Source of the DNA: an uncultured Lentisphaeria bacterium
GTDB lineage: Bacteria; Verrucomicrobiota; Lentisphaeria; Victivallales; Victivallaceae
NCBI GenBank assembly: GCA_903863035.1
Contig: CAIPAT010000338.1
Coordinates: forward strand, 1 to 64,000
Reading direction: 5' to 3'
DNA length: 64,000 nt
The notes under the pieces are model-generated. The model was not told the origin of the DNA and did not search any database. It worked only from the letters and a program-made list of their open reading frames with translations. How positions within the stretch are numbered: position 1 is the stretch's first letter; every line of letters begins with the position of its first letter. Both the position numbers and the translations under genes were made by a program. Below are positions 43,505 to 52,984 of this stretch, in pieces.

Positions 43505-44401
43505 TCAGAAGTCTGACGTATTGCGGTAGCGGGCTGGAGTCGTGCCGATGGTCCGGCCAAACACCCGGTAGAAGAACTGCAAGTCGCGGAAACCGGATTT
43601 TTCCGCTATAGCCTTGACCGGCAAATCGGATTCCCGAAGCAGCTTGCAGGCACGTTCGATCCGGCGGTGATTGATGAATTTGACCGGACTCTCGCCAAAC
43701 AGACTGTTAAACATTTTGCGCAGATAAACTCCACTGATCCGGAGTTTGGCCGCCAGGTCGGATTGCTTTAAATCCGGGTCATCCAGCCGCTGCTCAATCA
43801 TTTCCAGCGCGGGAAACAATTTCAATAATTGTTTAAAACCGGTAATTCCGGTTAAAGTACCGTGTTGAAAATGATACAGGACATTCAGCAGCAAAGATTT
43901 TATCAATTGTGCCATGAATACCTGATAACATGGCGGTTTCAGCGCGAAAACCCGTGCCAGGTCGTGAGAAATTGATTCCGGCAAAACGGCTGGATCATGA
44001 AAAACACCTTCCAGTCCCTGCAGGCGGAGAAAGTCCATCAAACCATAAACTTTAGCGTGAAAGTGCACGTTGATCATTTCCAGACTTTCGCCCTCCGGAT
44101 GCTCAAAAGAATGCCGGATGCCTTCTGGAAAAAATATCAGATCGCCGGGGCCGGCCTGATAAACATTATCATTCATCATAATTGTACCATGACCGCTGAT
44201 CAGTAATGTCCAGTAGGAATTTTGCAGATTCCTGGGCGGCAGCCGCCATACCGGTGTGCACTTATAATGTATGGCGGAAACGGGGATTATCGCCAGATGC
44301 GAAACCAGATGCTCCAGCATTATATTCCAGGCTTCATTGCGTACGAACGGATATGCAGGAAAATCTTCCGAATGCATGCTGCTAAAACTTTTTTGTATCA
44401 T
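43505..44401 (-). CDS. AraC-family transcriptional regulator with cupin sensor
   Basis: A 298-residue regulator. A cupin fold lies in residues about 40-120 (GHGTIMMNDNVYQAGPGDLI, FPEGIRHSFEHPEGE), and the paired AraC helix-turn-helix motifs are near the C-terminus (LKQSDLAAKLRISGVYLRKM and VKAIAEKSGFRDLQFFYRVF). It is divergent from the URO-D-like gene at 44504 and upstream of the esterase on the same strand, so either or both could be targets. Confidence 0.88.
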   Translation of the reverse strand: MIQKSFSSMHSEDFPAYPFVRNEAWNIMLEHLVSHLAIIPVSAIHYKCTPVWRLPPRNLQNSYWTLLISGHGTIMMNDNVYQAGPGDLIFFPEGIRHSFEHPEGESLEMINVHFHAKVYGLMDFLRLQGLEGVFHDPAVLPESISHDLARVFALKPPCYQVFMAQLIKSLLLNVLYHFQHGTLTGITGFKQLLKLFPALEMIEQRLDDPDLKQSDLAAKLRISGVYLRKMFNSLFGESPVKFINHRRIERACKLLRESDLPVKAIAEKSGFRDLQFFYRVFGRTIGTTPARYRNTSDF

Positions 44402-44431
44402 TTAGTCCAACTTTATTGACGATTCTTATGA

Positions 44432-44461
44432 TTGCAATATTAGCTATCTATAACGTATAAT
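44432..44461 (+). promoter_or_regulatory. Promoter of the URO-D-like gene at 44504
   Basis: TTGCAA (44432-44437) and TATAAT (44456-44461) are 18 bases apart, placing the start of transcription about 35 bases before the ATG. It lies in the divergent region with the AraC gene. Confidence 0.6.
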
Positions 44462-44503
44462 ATATATATGACAAAAATTATAACAAATCACAAGGAAACA
44501 AAA

Positions 44504-45775
44504 ATGAAAAATCGTTATCAGAAATATTTTCAGGTGGACGGGATCAAAATCAATAACCGGGCGGATGAAATTAAGTATGTCCGCGAACTGGCGGCTGAAG
44601 TAGTCAATATTGCCCGCGAACCGCGTATGGCCGCGATAAAGCAGCGCTGGCGCGATGTCAACGGACTGCGCCGTCCGGATCATTCGCCGGTATGGTGCAA
44701 TCCCGTCGGTCTCTGGAAAGAGTTGATCCCGGATTCCGGACTGTGCTGCCGCGACCATTTACTGCGAGATATGGAATTAACGTTCAAAAAACTAATGATT
44801 AAACGGGAAATTGATGATGATACCCCCGTCAACGATTATTTCAAATCAACCATGATTTTCGATGTCACTCCGGACAATATCTGGGGGGTGGATATTGTCA
44901 GAGAAAGCTTGGAGGCGGAAGGCTCCGCATGGCAGTATAAGTCCGCCTTGCAGACTGCTGACGACTTCGACCGGCTGTGTGTTCCGGAATACCACTACAA
45001 CCAGCAGAAAACAGCAGCGGCAACGGCTCAGTTTGAAGAAGTTTTATCCGGCGTCATGCAGGTCAGGCTTGTGCCGTTTGGAGGATATTTCAGTATTGCC
45101 ACGATCTGCTCCGCCGCCGCTAATCTGCGCGGTATGGAACAGATGATGATGGATATGATGCTTGAGCCGGAACTGGTACACCGGCTGATGAATGTCATTT
45201 ATAAAGGTGCGATGCGTTTTCTGGATGCGGTCGAAACCGCCGGCAAAATCGTGCCGAACAATGATGAAGCAATGTTTCAGAGCGATCCGCTTCGGCCTGG
45301 AATTACCGAAAATGATTATTCGTTAAAAGACTGCTGGATTGCCGGCAATTCACAGGAACTCGATCAGGTCAGTCCGGCCATGTTTGAAGAATTTCTGCTT
45401 GACTACCAGAAAAAAATCTTTGCCCGTTTCGGCGCGGTTTCCTATGGCTGCTGTGAAAATCTGACCAATAAAATGGATCCGGTACTGGCAATCCCGAACT
45501 TGAAGATAATGGTTTGCAGCGCCTGGACCAATCTCGATAAATTGATTGCCAAAGTCGGCACAAAACATTGCATCATGTGGCGGCACAAAGCCTCCGATGT
45601 GGTATGCCCGCATGACACCGCCGCACTGAAACAATATGTCAACGAAGGCGCCAGAAAACTGCAAGGCTATTATTATCAAACCATCCTGCGCGAACTTCAG
45701 ACGCAGATGGGCCACGACAACAGACTGTACGAATGGACCCAAATTTCAAAAGAAGCCGTAACAAAGTACGCATAG
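44504..45775 (+). CDS. Uroporphyrinogen decarboxylase-like protein (URO-D fold)
   Basis: A 423-residue protein of the wider URO-D fold. Supporting blocks are RRPDHSPVWCNPVGLWKEL, DDTPVNDYFKSTMIFDVTP and a C-terminal FGAVSYGCCENLTNKMDPVL with metal-suited Cys and His (GCCEN, KHCIMWRHK), recalling corrinoid/cobamide methyltransferases more than HemE. It is distant from the paralogue at 16205. I start at 44504 (MKNRYQK), eight bases after AAGGA, rather than 44468. It is divergent from an AraC regulator and followed within 28 bases by repeat copy C. Its chemistry is unknown; C1 or demethylation use is possible. Confidence 0.7.
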   Translation: MKNRYQKYFQVDGIKINNRADEIKYVRELAAEVVNIAREPRMAAIKQRWRDVNGLRRPDHSPVWCNPVGLWKELIPDSGLCCRDHLLRDMELTFKKLMIKREIDDDTPVNDYFKSTMIFDVTPDNIWGVDIVRESLEAEGSAWQYKSALQTADDFDRLCVPEYHYNQQKTAAATAQFEEVLSGVMQVRLVPFGGYFSIATICSAAANLRGMEQMMMDMMLEPELVHRLMNVIYKGAMRFLDAVETAGKIVPNNDEAMFQSDPLRPGITENDYSLKDCWIAGNSQELDQVSPAMFEEFLLDYQKKIFARFGAVSYGCCENLTNKMDPVLAIPNLKIMVCSAWTNLDKLIAKVGTKHCIMWRHKASDVVCPHDTAALKQYVNEGARKLQGYYYQTILRELQTQMGHDNRLYEWTQISKEAVTKYA

Positions 45776-45802
45776 TACTTCTGTAATATAGAACCGCATA
45801 TC

Positions 45803-46069
45803 TATCTCTGCTCAGCTGAAAATTTAACATAGATTGCGTATTTTTTGAGAATTGGTTCGTATTCTGAGAGGCTGCCGATACCGGGGCCTCGAAGGCCTCG
45901 AAGAGTGCGAATCCAAACTCGAAAGATCGCAATTGAGGGACGAGCTCCTTGCGGCTGTCTTTTCCCGCTCCTCATCCAGACGGTATTCATATCGCCAGTC
46001 AATCGGATAGAAAAATACAATCAGCAAACCTGCTCGTCTATTTTTAAATTTTCAGACTTGCAGAGTATA
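45803..46069 (+). repeat. Hairpin-rich inverted-repeat element, copy C
   Basis: 267 bp, 28 bases after the URO-D-like stop. Left end TATCTCTGCTCAGCTGAAAA; the right end reverse-complements to TATACTCTGCAAGTCTGAAA. The internal GATACC hairpin is degraded (GGGGCCTCGAAGGCCTC replaces GGGGTATC), showing an older copy, though the outer stem around TTGGTTCGTATTCTGAGAGG is kept. The rest of the 45776-46319 gap holds no gene; only a short AACCGGTTCA...TGAACC hairpin near 46123. Confidence 0.82.
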
Positions 46070-46319
46070 TCTTATCCGAAATTTTCCGCAGAAATTAAGA
46101 TATCTGACTCGTCACTGTTACAACCGGTTCACTGTTGAACCACCTGACAATCCAGCAATTGCAAACAACTCAGCTTTGCGCTGCTTTGCCGCATATTATC
46201 ATTATTTTTAAAAACCTTTAAAAAGCGTAATTTTATTCTATTTTTTGTTTTGATTATCGCGGAAATGTGTGGTAAAGTAAATATTTGCGATTTGAATTTA
46301 AACGCCTGTCGGGGTAATA

Positions 46320-49300
46320 ATGGTTCAAAATTTTGAGACGAAATTAATTGAAGTCTCCAGTGAAGAGACACTTAAAGAGGCGAAACAGCTGCTTAAGGGC
46401 TCTAAACTGGTATGTGCATATAGAGAAGAGAACGGCCTGCTGAATGCGGTATTCCAGGACAAGACCCGTTATGAATATGCCGAGATAACGACCGGCGCGG
46501 TCAGCAGCGGCAAATGTTCCTGCGGTCAATGCGGGGAAAAACTTTGTGTGCATGCGGTTGCCGGAATTATGTATCTGGGCCGTTTCAGCAGCGGCGGCAT
46601 TCCTGAAGGCAAAAAAGAGCCGGATAATCCCGCACGTTATGCCGGTCTGAAATATGAGAGCTTTATTGAACTGGTGCAGAAGGCAGCTGATGAACAGCAT
46701 GCGGAACTGCATATCCAGGCGGAATCTGCGTTTCCGCATGTCCCCAGCAAGTGGGAAAACGCAGTGCTGTCAGTAAAGATGAAAGTTGATACGAAAGAAT
46801 ATATCGGCAACGTCAACAATATCCGTCAGCTGCATTTCGGCAAGAGTCTGGCAGCCTCGCTTAAACTGAACTACTTTTCACTGCATGACCGGCAGATCAT
46901 CCGTTTTCTGGCGGTAAACGCCGAAGCCGAAAGCTCAAAGTTGCTGCTGGATTCAGAGCAAACGTCCGAATTTTTCCACTGTCTGATTGATTATCCCAGA
47001 TTTTATAAAGACGGCAACCGCGTAATCATCCACCGGGAAAATGCCGAACCGGTAATGCTCTGTACCAATACCGGACTGGAATTTGTGCTTTCCCCGGCGG
47101 TAATCATCAATGGTTCAGTTCTTCCGCTGATCGGGGCTAAAGTTATTACCGGACGCAGCGGCTGCTGGGTGGGGATGGAAGGCGAATACTGGTGGGTGCC
47201 AGGTACTGTGGAAGTCTCATGGCTCAGAAATTTTCTCAGGAACAATGAACAGCGGATCAGCACTAAAGACACCCGCGCCATTGAAGAGATCAAAGATAAA
47301 CTGCCGCTGCATATTATTGAAACCATGCCCGGAGAAGTGCAAGTCAGGAAGTGCGCATTATGCCTCGACGGCAGTTTTACCGCGGAGAAAGTTTTGCGGC
47401 TTAACCTGAAGTTCAATTATGAAGGCGAACTGTTCAATGACGATCAGGGACGAACCCAGCATTCTGGAGGAAAATTCTGGAAGCGGGACGAAAAATATGA
47501 GAAATCAATTTCCGAAGAACTTATCCGTTTCGGTTTTCTCCGCGGGCAGGAACCAGGAGAATATACGTTGTCTGACATTGAAGCCGCCGGAGTTTTCCTG
47601 GACCGCATAATCCCGCAGTGGATGGAGCAGAAGCGTGAAATCTACCTGTGTTCGGGAATAGCCATGCTGTGCAGCGGCGGACGCGGCGTTCCCGCCTTGA
47701 CTTTCAAATGCGAGGCGCTGGAGCCGGACACCGATGTTTTCCCGCTGCATTACATGCTTGGCAACGGAACGGTCCAGCTTCACTGGAATCAGGTAGTGAA
47801 ACTGGTACGGGCCAATCACCATTATCACCTGGCCGGTCCGCGAGATTTGTTAAAGATCAATCCGGAACTGGGTGAGTTCATTGACGCCGCCGCGAATATA
47901 GTTCATCATGTTGACGAAAGTGCATTCAAACTGTCAGTGCAGCGCTGTTCGATTCATTACTGGCTTTACATCAGCCGAAAAATTCCCGGCGCGACGCCGG
48001 CGGTTTTCTACTCTCAGGATTTCTTCGCCCGGAACAAATCCGGCCTTGCCGGCGGTTATATGCAGCTGCCGCCAGTTTCTGATAAATTCAAGGGCACATT
48101 GCGCGGATACCAGGAAGAAGGCATCGAATGGATGCGCCAGCTTACCGACAGCGGGTTTAATGTAATTCTGGCGGACGAGATGGGGCTGGGTAAGACAATT
48201 CAGGCCCTGGCGCTGCTGGCGTCCAGACTTAACGAAGATTCTGATCCGTCGCTGATCATCTGTCCCGCCAGTCTGGTGGAGAACTGGAAACGCGAAAGCG
48301 AAAAATTTGTGCCGTCGTTCAAGACTGTAGGCCTGGCCGGTGCTGGACGCCAGGAAATATGGGATAAAGTCAACGATTATGATTTGATTATTATTTCTTA
48401 CGCCACTGCGCGCCGCGACGCTGAAATCATCCAGGATATAAATTTCAGCTACCTGATCCTGGATGAAGCACAGCATATCAAAAATCCGTCAACGGTCAAT
48501 GCCAAAAACTGCAAAGCGATCAAATCCGCTCACCGGCTGGTGCTGACAGGAACTCCGCTGGAAAATTCGCCGGACGACCTGTGGAGCATATTTGACTATC
48601 TCCATCAAGGCTTGCTGGGGTCTTTCACCAGTTTCAAGCGTTATTACAACGGCATCAATACCAGCAGAAGTTTGCAGGACGATCTGGCCGCCCGCGTGGC
48701 GCCATTTATAAAACGCCGGACTAAAGATATTGTCTGCAAAGAACTGCCGCCGAAGATTGAGCAGGTACTCTTCTGCGAAATGGACAACGAGCAGCGCAGC
48801 CTCTACGACTCAATTCTGGAGTTCGGCCGCAATCAATGCAACGAACTGGTCAAGAGTGGAAAGAAGACCTCCAATTTTGAAATCCTCACGACTCTGCTCC
48901 GGCTGCGTCAGATATGCTGTCATCCCGAACTGCTGCCTGACCTGCATAATAAAAACCTTTATTCAGCAAAACTGGAATTGATGAAAGAACTGGTACTGCA
49001 AAATATAGACAGCGGACATAAAATGTTGCTGTTCAGTCAGTTTACCTCGCTGCTGGCATTGATCAGACCGTGGCTTGAAGAACAGGGCATTAATTACGAG
49101 TATCTTGACGGCGCTACCAAAAACCGCCAGCAGCATGTGGATAATTTCAACGAAAACAGCAATATCACAGTTTTTCTGCTGAGCCTCAAGGCCGGCGGCA
49201 CCGGCTTGAACTTGACTTCCGCGGACACGGTGATTATTTATGATCCGTGGTGGAACCCCGCAGTGGAACTTCAGGCCGCTGACCGTACCCACCGTATCGG

Positions 49301-49469
49301 CCAGACCCGCCCGGTCAGCAGTATCAAACTGGTAGTCAAAGACTCAATCGAAGAAAAGATACTGGCGCTTCAGGGTAAAAAACAGGAGATTTTTGATAAT
49401 CTGATCGAAAATCCGGCGTCATACAGCGATAAGTTGACCATCGAAGAATTAAGGTTCCTGTTCCAGTAG
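46320..49469 (+). CDS. SNF2-family helicase with SWIM zinc motif
   Basis: A 1049-residue SWI/SNF-type ATPase. A SWIM-like zinc site (CSCGQCGEKLCVHAVAG, C-x-C...C-x-H) is near residues 65-82, a long middle region follows, and the ATPase occupies about 590-1045: Walker A ADEMGLGKTIQALAL (about 617), Walker B LILDEAQHIKN (about 713), LTGTPLENSPDDLWS, and in the second RecA domain LLSLKAGGTGLNLTS and QAADRTHRIGQ. Such bacterial proteins move along duplex DNA and strip or remodel bound proteins. A short GGGG site precedes the ATG. It stands alone. The SWIM domain may bind DNA or protein. Confidence 0.93.
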   Translation: MVQNFETKLIEVSSEETLKEAKQLLKGSKLVCAYREENGLLNAVFQDKTRYEYAEITTGAVSSGKCSCGQCGEKLCVHAVAGIMYLGRFSSGGIPEGKKEPDNPARYAGLKYESFIELVQKAADEQHAELHIQAESAFPHVPSKWENAVLSVKMKVDTKEYIGNVNNIRQLHFGKSLAASLKLNYFSLHDRQIIRFLAVNAEAESSKLLLDSEQTSEFFHCLIDYPRFYKDGNRVIIHRENAEPVMLCTNTGLEFVLSPAVIINGSVLPLIGAKVITGRSGCWVGMEGEYWWVPGTVEVSWLRNFLRNNEQRISTKDTRAIEEIKDKLPLHIIETMPGEVQVRKCALCLDGSFTAEKVLRLNLKFNYEGELFNDDQGRTQHSGGKFWKRDEKYEKSISEELIRFGFLRGQEPGEYTLSDIEAAGVFLDRIIPQWMEQKREIYLCSGIAMLCSGGRGVPALTFKCEALEPDTDVFPLHYMLGNGTVQLHWNQVVKLVRANHHYHLAGPRDLLKINPELGEFIDAAANIVHHVDESAFKLSVQRCSIHYWLYISRKIPGATPAVFYSQDFFARNKSGLAGGYMQLPPVSDKFKGTLRGYQEEGIEWMRQLTDSGFNVILADEMGLGKTIQALALLASRLNEDSDPSLIICPASLVENWKRESEKFVPSFKTVGLAGAGRQEIWDKVNDYDLIIISYATARRDAEIIQDINFSYLILDEAQHIKNPSTVNAKNCKAIKSAHRLVLTGTPLENSPDDLWSIFDYLHQGLLGSFTSFKRYYNGINTSRSLQDDLAARVAPFIKRRTKDIVCKELPPKIEQVLFCEMDNEQRSLYDSILEFGRNQCNELVKSGKKTSNFEILTTLLRLRQICCHPELLPDLHNKNLYSAKLELMKELVLQNIDSGHKMLLFSQFTSLLALIRPWLEEQGINYEYLDGATKNRQQHVDNFNENSNITVFLLSLKAGGTGLNLTSADTVIIYDPWWNPAVELQAADRTHRIGQTRPVSSIKLVVKDSIEEKILALQGKKQEIFDNLIENPASYSDKLTIEELRFLFQ

Positions 49470-49612
49470 CAATATAAATCAGACTGGAATGTATCAGGAG
49501 AGTCAAGATTTTTAATAATACTTGAGATTTCGGCTTTTTTGCAGTATCTTAATTGCAGTGGATAAATTTGTCCGTACTATAGTTTTAGTGTTTTTATTTT
49601 TAAGGAACATAA

Positions 49613-49894
49613 ATGCCTACATATGATTATGAATGCAAAGCATGCGGTAATAAGCTTGAGATCTTTCAGAAAATGAATGACAAGCCGCTCAAAACTTGTC
49701 CGGCATGCAATAAGGACGAGTTAAAGCGCCTGATCGGAACCGGCGCCGGGATAATTTTTAAAGGAAGTGGTTTTTATTGTACTGATTATCGTTCAGACAG
49801 CTATAAAAAGAGTTCAGATAAAGATAAAGCCGGCGGCAATACTCCGGAAAAGAAAGAACCCGCCAAAAGCTCCGCTGATAAAAAGACTGAATAA
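49613..49894 (+). CDS. FmdB-family zinc-ribbon protein
   Basis: A 93-residue protein. Residues 1-40 are the FmdB-type zinc ribbon: MPTYDYECKACGNKLEIFQK and then CPACNKDELKRLIG, giving CxxC...CxxC. The usual Tyr-rich GxGF(Y) box follows (IIFKGSGFYCTDYR), and the last 30 residues are a Lys/Asp/Ser-rich tail. These are putative regulatory or RNA-linked proteins of unknown role. AAGGA precedes the ATG, and a possible promoter TTGAGA-17 bp-TATCTT lies upstream (about 49525). It is followed closely by another zinc-ribbon gene. Confidence 0.85.
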   Translation: MPTYDYECKACGNKLEIFQKMNDKPLKTCPACNKDELKRLIGTGAGIIFKGSGFYCTDYRSDSYKKSSDKDKAGGNTPEKKEPAKSSADKKTE

Positions 49895-49911
49895 AATATG
49901 AGGTGACCATT

Positions 49912-50946
49912 ATGATGGTAGTAGTATGTCAGAAATGCAGATGTTCTAATCAGTTCGGAACACTTTTCTGCCGCAACTGCGGTGAAAAACTAAAGATTGT
50001 TGATCAAAATCATCCGGATTTCAGTACTGGTAAAACCATCAAAAAAATCATTGTCAGAATTATTAACCTGGTCATTGTTTTAGGCTTACTCGGTTTGCTG
50101 GGTGCCTTGTTTATCCCTTTGGGACTGCCGGTTGAAAAAGAAATAACTGCCGATGATATCAAAAAAGCCAAGGAAGATTGTGAAGCTATTGACAGCGCTT
50201 TAAAAACCGGCAAAGGTTCAGTCATATTCAAATTTACCCCGGAAAGAGCCTCCTGGGGATTGAATTATCTATTGGATGAAAAACGGCCGATGCCGCCAGT
50301 GCCGGCCGCGGCATCAAGTTCAGGTTACGCGAGATCGTCGGCCGCGGTTTCTGCCCCGCCGTCAGCAGTAGCCACCAATGCCCCATTGCAATCCCGCAGC
50401 AGCGGTCCGATTAAATTCGGTTCTGGAGGATTATCCAGCGGCGGCCGCGCGACCACACTGTCGGCAATAACGCCTCCGCCTCCTCCGCCTCCGCCGCAAG
50501 CCAGTCAACCCCAGGCGGTACAGGCGGTGGAAGCCACTTCGGAAGCAGGAGTTTGGAAAGGACATACCAATCCCGGCACCAGAAAATCCGAGTCCAATAT
50601 TAAGGAGGACCCGATACTCACATCCAAATACGCTGTCGAGATTACTAAAGCCCGCGATACCAGTGTGATTCTTTCCGGTAAAATGTTGTATTATATTCCT
50701 TATCGCCTGGAACTTATCGGCGAACTGAAAGACTCCGCACCGGATAAAGACGGCAACACCAGCCCGGATTTCGAGCTGAAATCAGCCAGGTTTGGACATG
50801 TAACGTTGCCGTCTTTTCTCAAGAAACAGGGACTTGAACTCTTCAAACTGATGACTTCGGATAAGAAAATCAAGGCCTATGCCGGACGCATTAAAGCTAT
50901 TAAAGTAGAATCGGAGGATGAAATTCAGGTTACTGTCACCAGATAG
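49912..50946 (+). CDS. Zinc-ribbon membrane protein with Pro-rich linker
   Basis: A 344-residue protein of unknown function. The N-terminal zinc ribbon has two CxxC pairs (VCQKCRCSNQFGTLFCRNCG), one membrane helix follows at about 45-67 (LVIVLGLLGLLGALFIPLGL), then a low-complexity Ala/Ser/Pro linker with seven consecutive Pro near residue 190, and a C-terminal globular part of about 120 residues (KYAVEITKARDTSVILSG). I start at 49912: AGGTG is six bases upstream; a GTG at 49903 is the alternative. It sits 17 bases after the fmdB-like gene and 20 before oleA. The ribbon should face the cytoplasm and the large part outside. Confidence 0.65.
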   Translation: MMVVVCQKCRCSNQFGTLFCRNCGEKLKIVDQNHPDFSTGKTIKKIIVRIINLVIVLGLLGLLGALFIPLGLPVEKEITADDIKKAKEDCEAIDSALKTGKGSVIFKFTPERASWGLNYLLDEKRPMPPVPAAASSSGYARSSAAVSAPPSAVATNAPLQSRSSGPIKFGSGGLSSGGRATTLSAITPPPPPPPPQASQPQAVQAVEATSEAGVWKGHTNPGTRKSESNIKEDPILTSKYAVEITKARDTSVILSGKMLYYIPYRLELIGELKDSAPDKDGNTSPDFELKSARFGHVTLPSFLKKQGLELFKLMTSDKKIKAYAGRIKAIKVESEDEIQVTVTR

Positions 50947-50966
50947 TTTTCCTCTCAGCGATAATT

Positions 50967-52013
50967 ATGCTATATAAAAATGTAAATATTGAATGTATTT
51001 CTTATGAATTGCCGCCGGAAGCAGTAACTTCTGAAGAAATTGAACAGCAACTATCCTCTGTATATGAACGGCTGAAACTGCCTCCCGGCCGTCTGGAACT
51101 GATGACCGGTATCCGGGAGCGCCGTCTCTGGATGCCGGGGACCATGCCCAGTGATGCCGCCGCCATGGCCGGTGCAAATGCCCTGGCCAGATCCCAAATT
51201 GTCAAAAGTGATATTGGATGCCTGATTAACTGTTCCGTCTGCCGTGATTTTCTCGAACCGGCTACTGCCACAGTGGTTCATCACAAACTGGGATTTCCGG
51301 AAACAGCTATTGCGTTTGATATTTCCAACGCCTGCCTGGGCATACTCACTGGAATGACCCTGGTCGCGGGAATGATCGAAGCCGGACAGATCAAGGCCGG
51401 AATGCTTGTAGCCGGCGAAAACAGCCGGCCGTTGCTGGAAACGACGATCCGGACGATTCTCGGAGACAAAACAATCACCAGACAATCCATCAAACCATTT
51501 TTTGCCTCGCTGACAATCGGTTCAGGAGCCGTCGCGGTAATTTTATGCCGCAAGGATTTAAGTTCTCATGATCACCGGCTGCTTGGAGCAACCTCACTTT
51601 CAGTTACCGAATATAATGATCTTTGCCGTGGCAACGCCGACAAGGGCATGGGCGATAATCATGATACGCTGATGAATACTGATTCCGAAAAACTGATGCA
51701 CTGCGGCGTTGCCGCCGCGGCCGAAACCTGGAATCTGTTTCTTAAAGAAACAGATTTAAAAAGAAATGACTTCGCATGTTTCTGCACCCATCAGGTAGGA
51801 ACTGCGCATCGGAAGTTACTGTATGAAAAACTGCAGATTGATATCGGACGTGATTATCCCACGCTTGACCGGTTCGGCAATACAGGATCGGTTTCCTGTC
51901 CGCTGACCGCAGCGCTGGCAATAGATAACGGCGTAGTCGCCAACGGCTCCACTATGGCGCTGATGGGTATCGGAAGCGGGATCAACTGCGCGATGCTGGG
52001 CATCAAATGGTGA
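50967..52013 (+). CDS. oleA: OleA-like thiolase-fold condensing enzyme
   Basis: A 348-residue FabH/OleA-type thiolase. OleA joins two acyl-CoAs head to head in long-chain olefin or beta-lactone synthesis; FabH-like proteins start fatty acids. The active-site Cys is in FDISNACLGILTGM (about residue 122), His in CTHQVGTAHR (about 274) and Asn in FGNTGSVS (about 305). I favour OleA because the next gene is an OleB-type hydrolase. RERRLWMPG and ETTIRTILGD are also OleA-like. No ribosome site is obvious. oleC and oleD are not in the window, so the product could instead be a shorter beta-lactone or ketone. Confidence 0.75.
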   Translation: MLYKNVNIECISYELPPEAVTSEEIEQQLSSVYERLKLPPGRLELMTGIRERRLWMPGTMPSDAAAMAGANALARSQIVKSDIGCLINCSVCRDFLEPATATVVHHKLGFPETAIAFDISNACLGILTGMTLVAGMIEAGQIKAGMLVAGENSRPLLETTIRTILGDKTITRQSIKPFFASLTIGSGAVAVILCRKDLSSHDHRLLGATSLSVTEYNDLCRGNADKGMGDNHDTLMNTDSEKLMHCGVAAAAETWNLFLKETDLKRNDFACFCTHQVGTAHRKLLYEKLQIDIGRDYPTLDRFGNTGSVSCPLTAALAIDNGVVANGSTMALMGIGSGINCAMLGIKW

Positions 52014-52064
52014 CGAAATAATCCGCAGATTCGAAGATTTGCAGAGTAAAAAAGGAAATTTTAA

Positions 52065-52934
52065 TTGATAAATATTTCAGAAATAAAAGACCTGTATCCT
52101 TTTGCATCGCACTTCTTCAAGATCAAAGATTATAATTATCATTATGTTGATGAAGGAAAAGGCGATCAGCCGATTGTCATGGTTCACGGCAATCCAACAT
52201 GGTCTTTCTACTACAGGAATCTGATTAAAGAATTCAGCAGAACACATCGCGTAATTGCGCCTGATCATCTAGGATGCGGACTTTCAGACAAACCGCAGAG
52301 TTTCCAGTACCGCCTTGAAACGCATATTGACAATCTGGAAAGTCTCCTGCTGTCGTTAAACCTGGACAATATTACTCTGGTGGTTCATGACTGGGGCGGC
52401 GCGATCGGCATGGGTTTTGCCGTCCGCCATCCGCAGAAGATATCCCGGCTGATAATCTTGAATTCCGGTGCCTTTTCCATGGACTGGATCCCGTTGCGTA
52501 TTGCCGCCTGCCGCTTACCGTGGCTGGATGACAAACTGGTTCGGAATGCCAATCTTTTTGTGAGGGCGGCGATGCATATGACCACGGTAAAAGCTTTGCC
52601 GGCAAAGGTAAAAAGAGGGTATATGCTGCCTTACCAGACTTATGAGGACCGGATTGCTGTACTGCGGTTCGTGCAGGATATTCCGCTGGCGCCCGAGCAT
52701 ATTTCCTATGAAGTTTTACTGGAAATAGAACATGGCCTATGGATGTTCCGGGAAATCCCTGTCGGAATCGTATGGGGAATGCAGGACTGGTGTTTCTCTT
52801 CGCGCTTTCTGGACCGCTGGAAATTATATTATCCCCAGGCGCAGACTCTGGAGTTAGCGGATGCCGCGCATCTGGTACTGGAAGACGCTCCGGACGAAGC
52901 CGCCAACTTCATCCATCGTATTCTGCACGAATAA
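52065..52934 (+). CDS. oleB: OleB-like alpha/beta hydrolase
   Basis: A 289-residue alpha/beta hydrolase of the haloalkane-dehalogenase / OleB type. OleB is a beta-lactone decarboxylase in olefin synthesis. HGNPTWSFYYRNLI holds the oxyanion Trp; the nucleophile is Asp in VVHDWGGAIG (about 108), the acid lies near GMQDWCF and the His is in AAHLVLEDA (about 268). DHLGCGLSDKP and RFVQDIPL are further OleB-type blocks. The start is TTG at 52065, with AAAGGA eight bases upstream. It lies 51 bases after oleA on the same strand. Confidence 0.82.
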   Translation: MINISEIKDLYPFASHFFKIKDYNYHYVDEGKGDQPIVMVHGNPTWSFYYRNLIKEFSRTHRVIAPDHLGCGLSDKPQSFQYRLETHIDNLESLLLSLNLDNITLVVHDWGGAIGMGFAVRHPQKISRLIILNSGAFSMDWIPLRIAACRLPWLDDKLVRNANLFVRAAMHMTTVKALPAKVKRGYMLPYQTYEDRIAVLRFVQDIPLAPEHISYEVLLEIEHGLWMFREIPVGIVWGMQDWCFSSRFLDRWKLYYPQAQTLELADAAHLVLEDAPDEAANFIHRILHE

Positions 52935-52984
52935 TCATCAATGCCCTGACGCCGATTCGCAATCTTTGCTTGCTTTGTCCTCCT

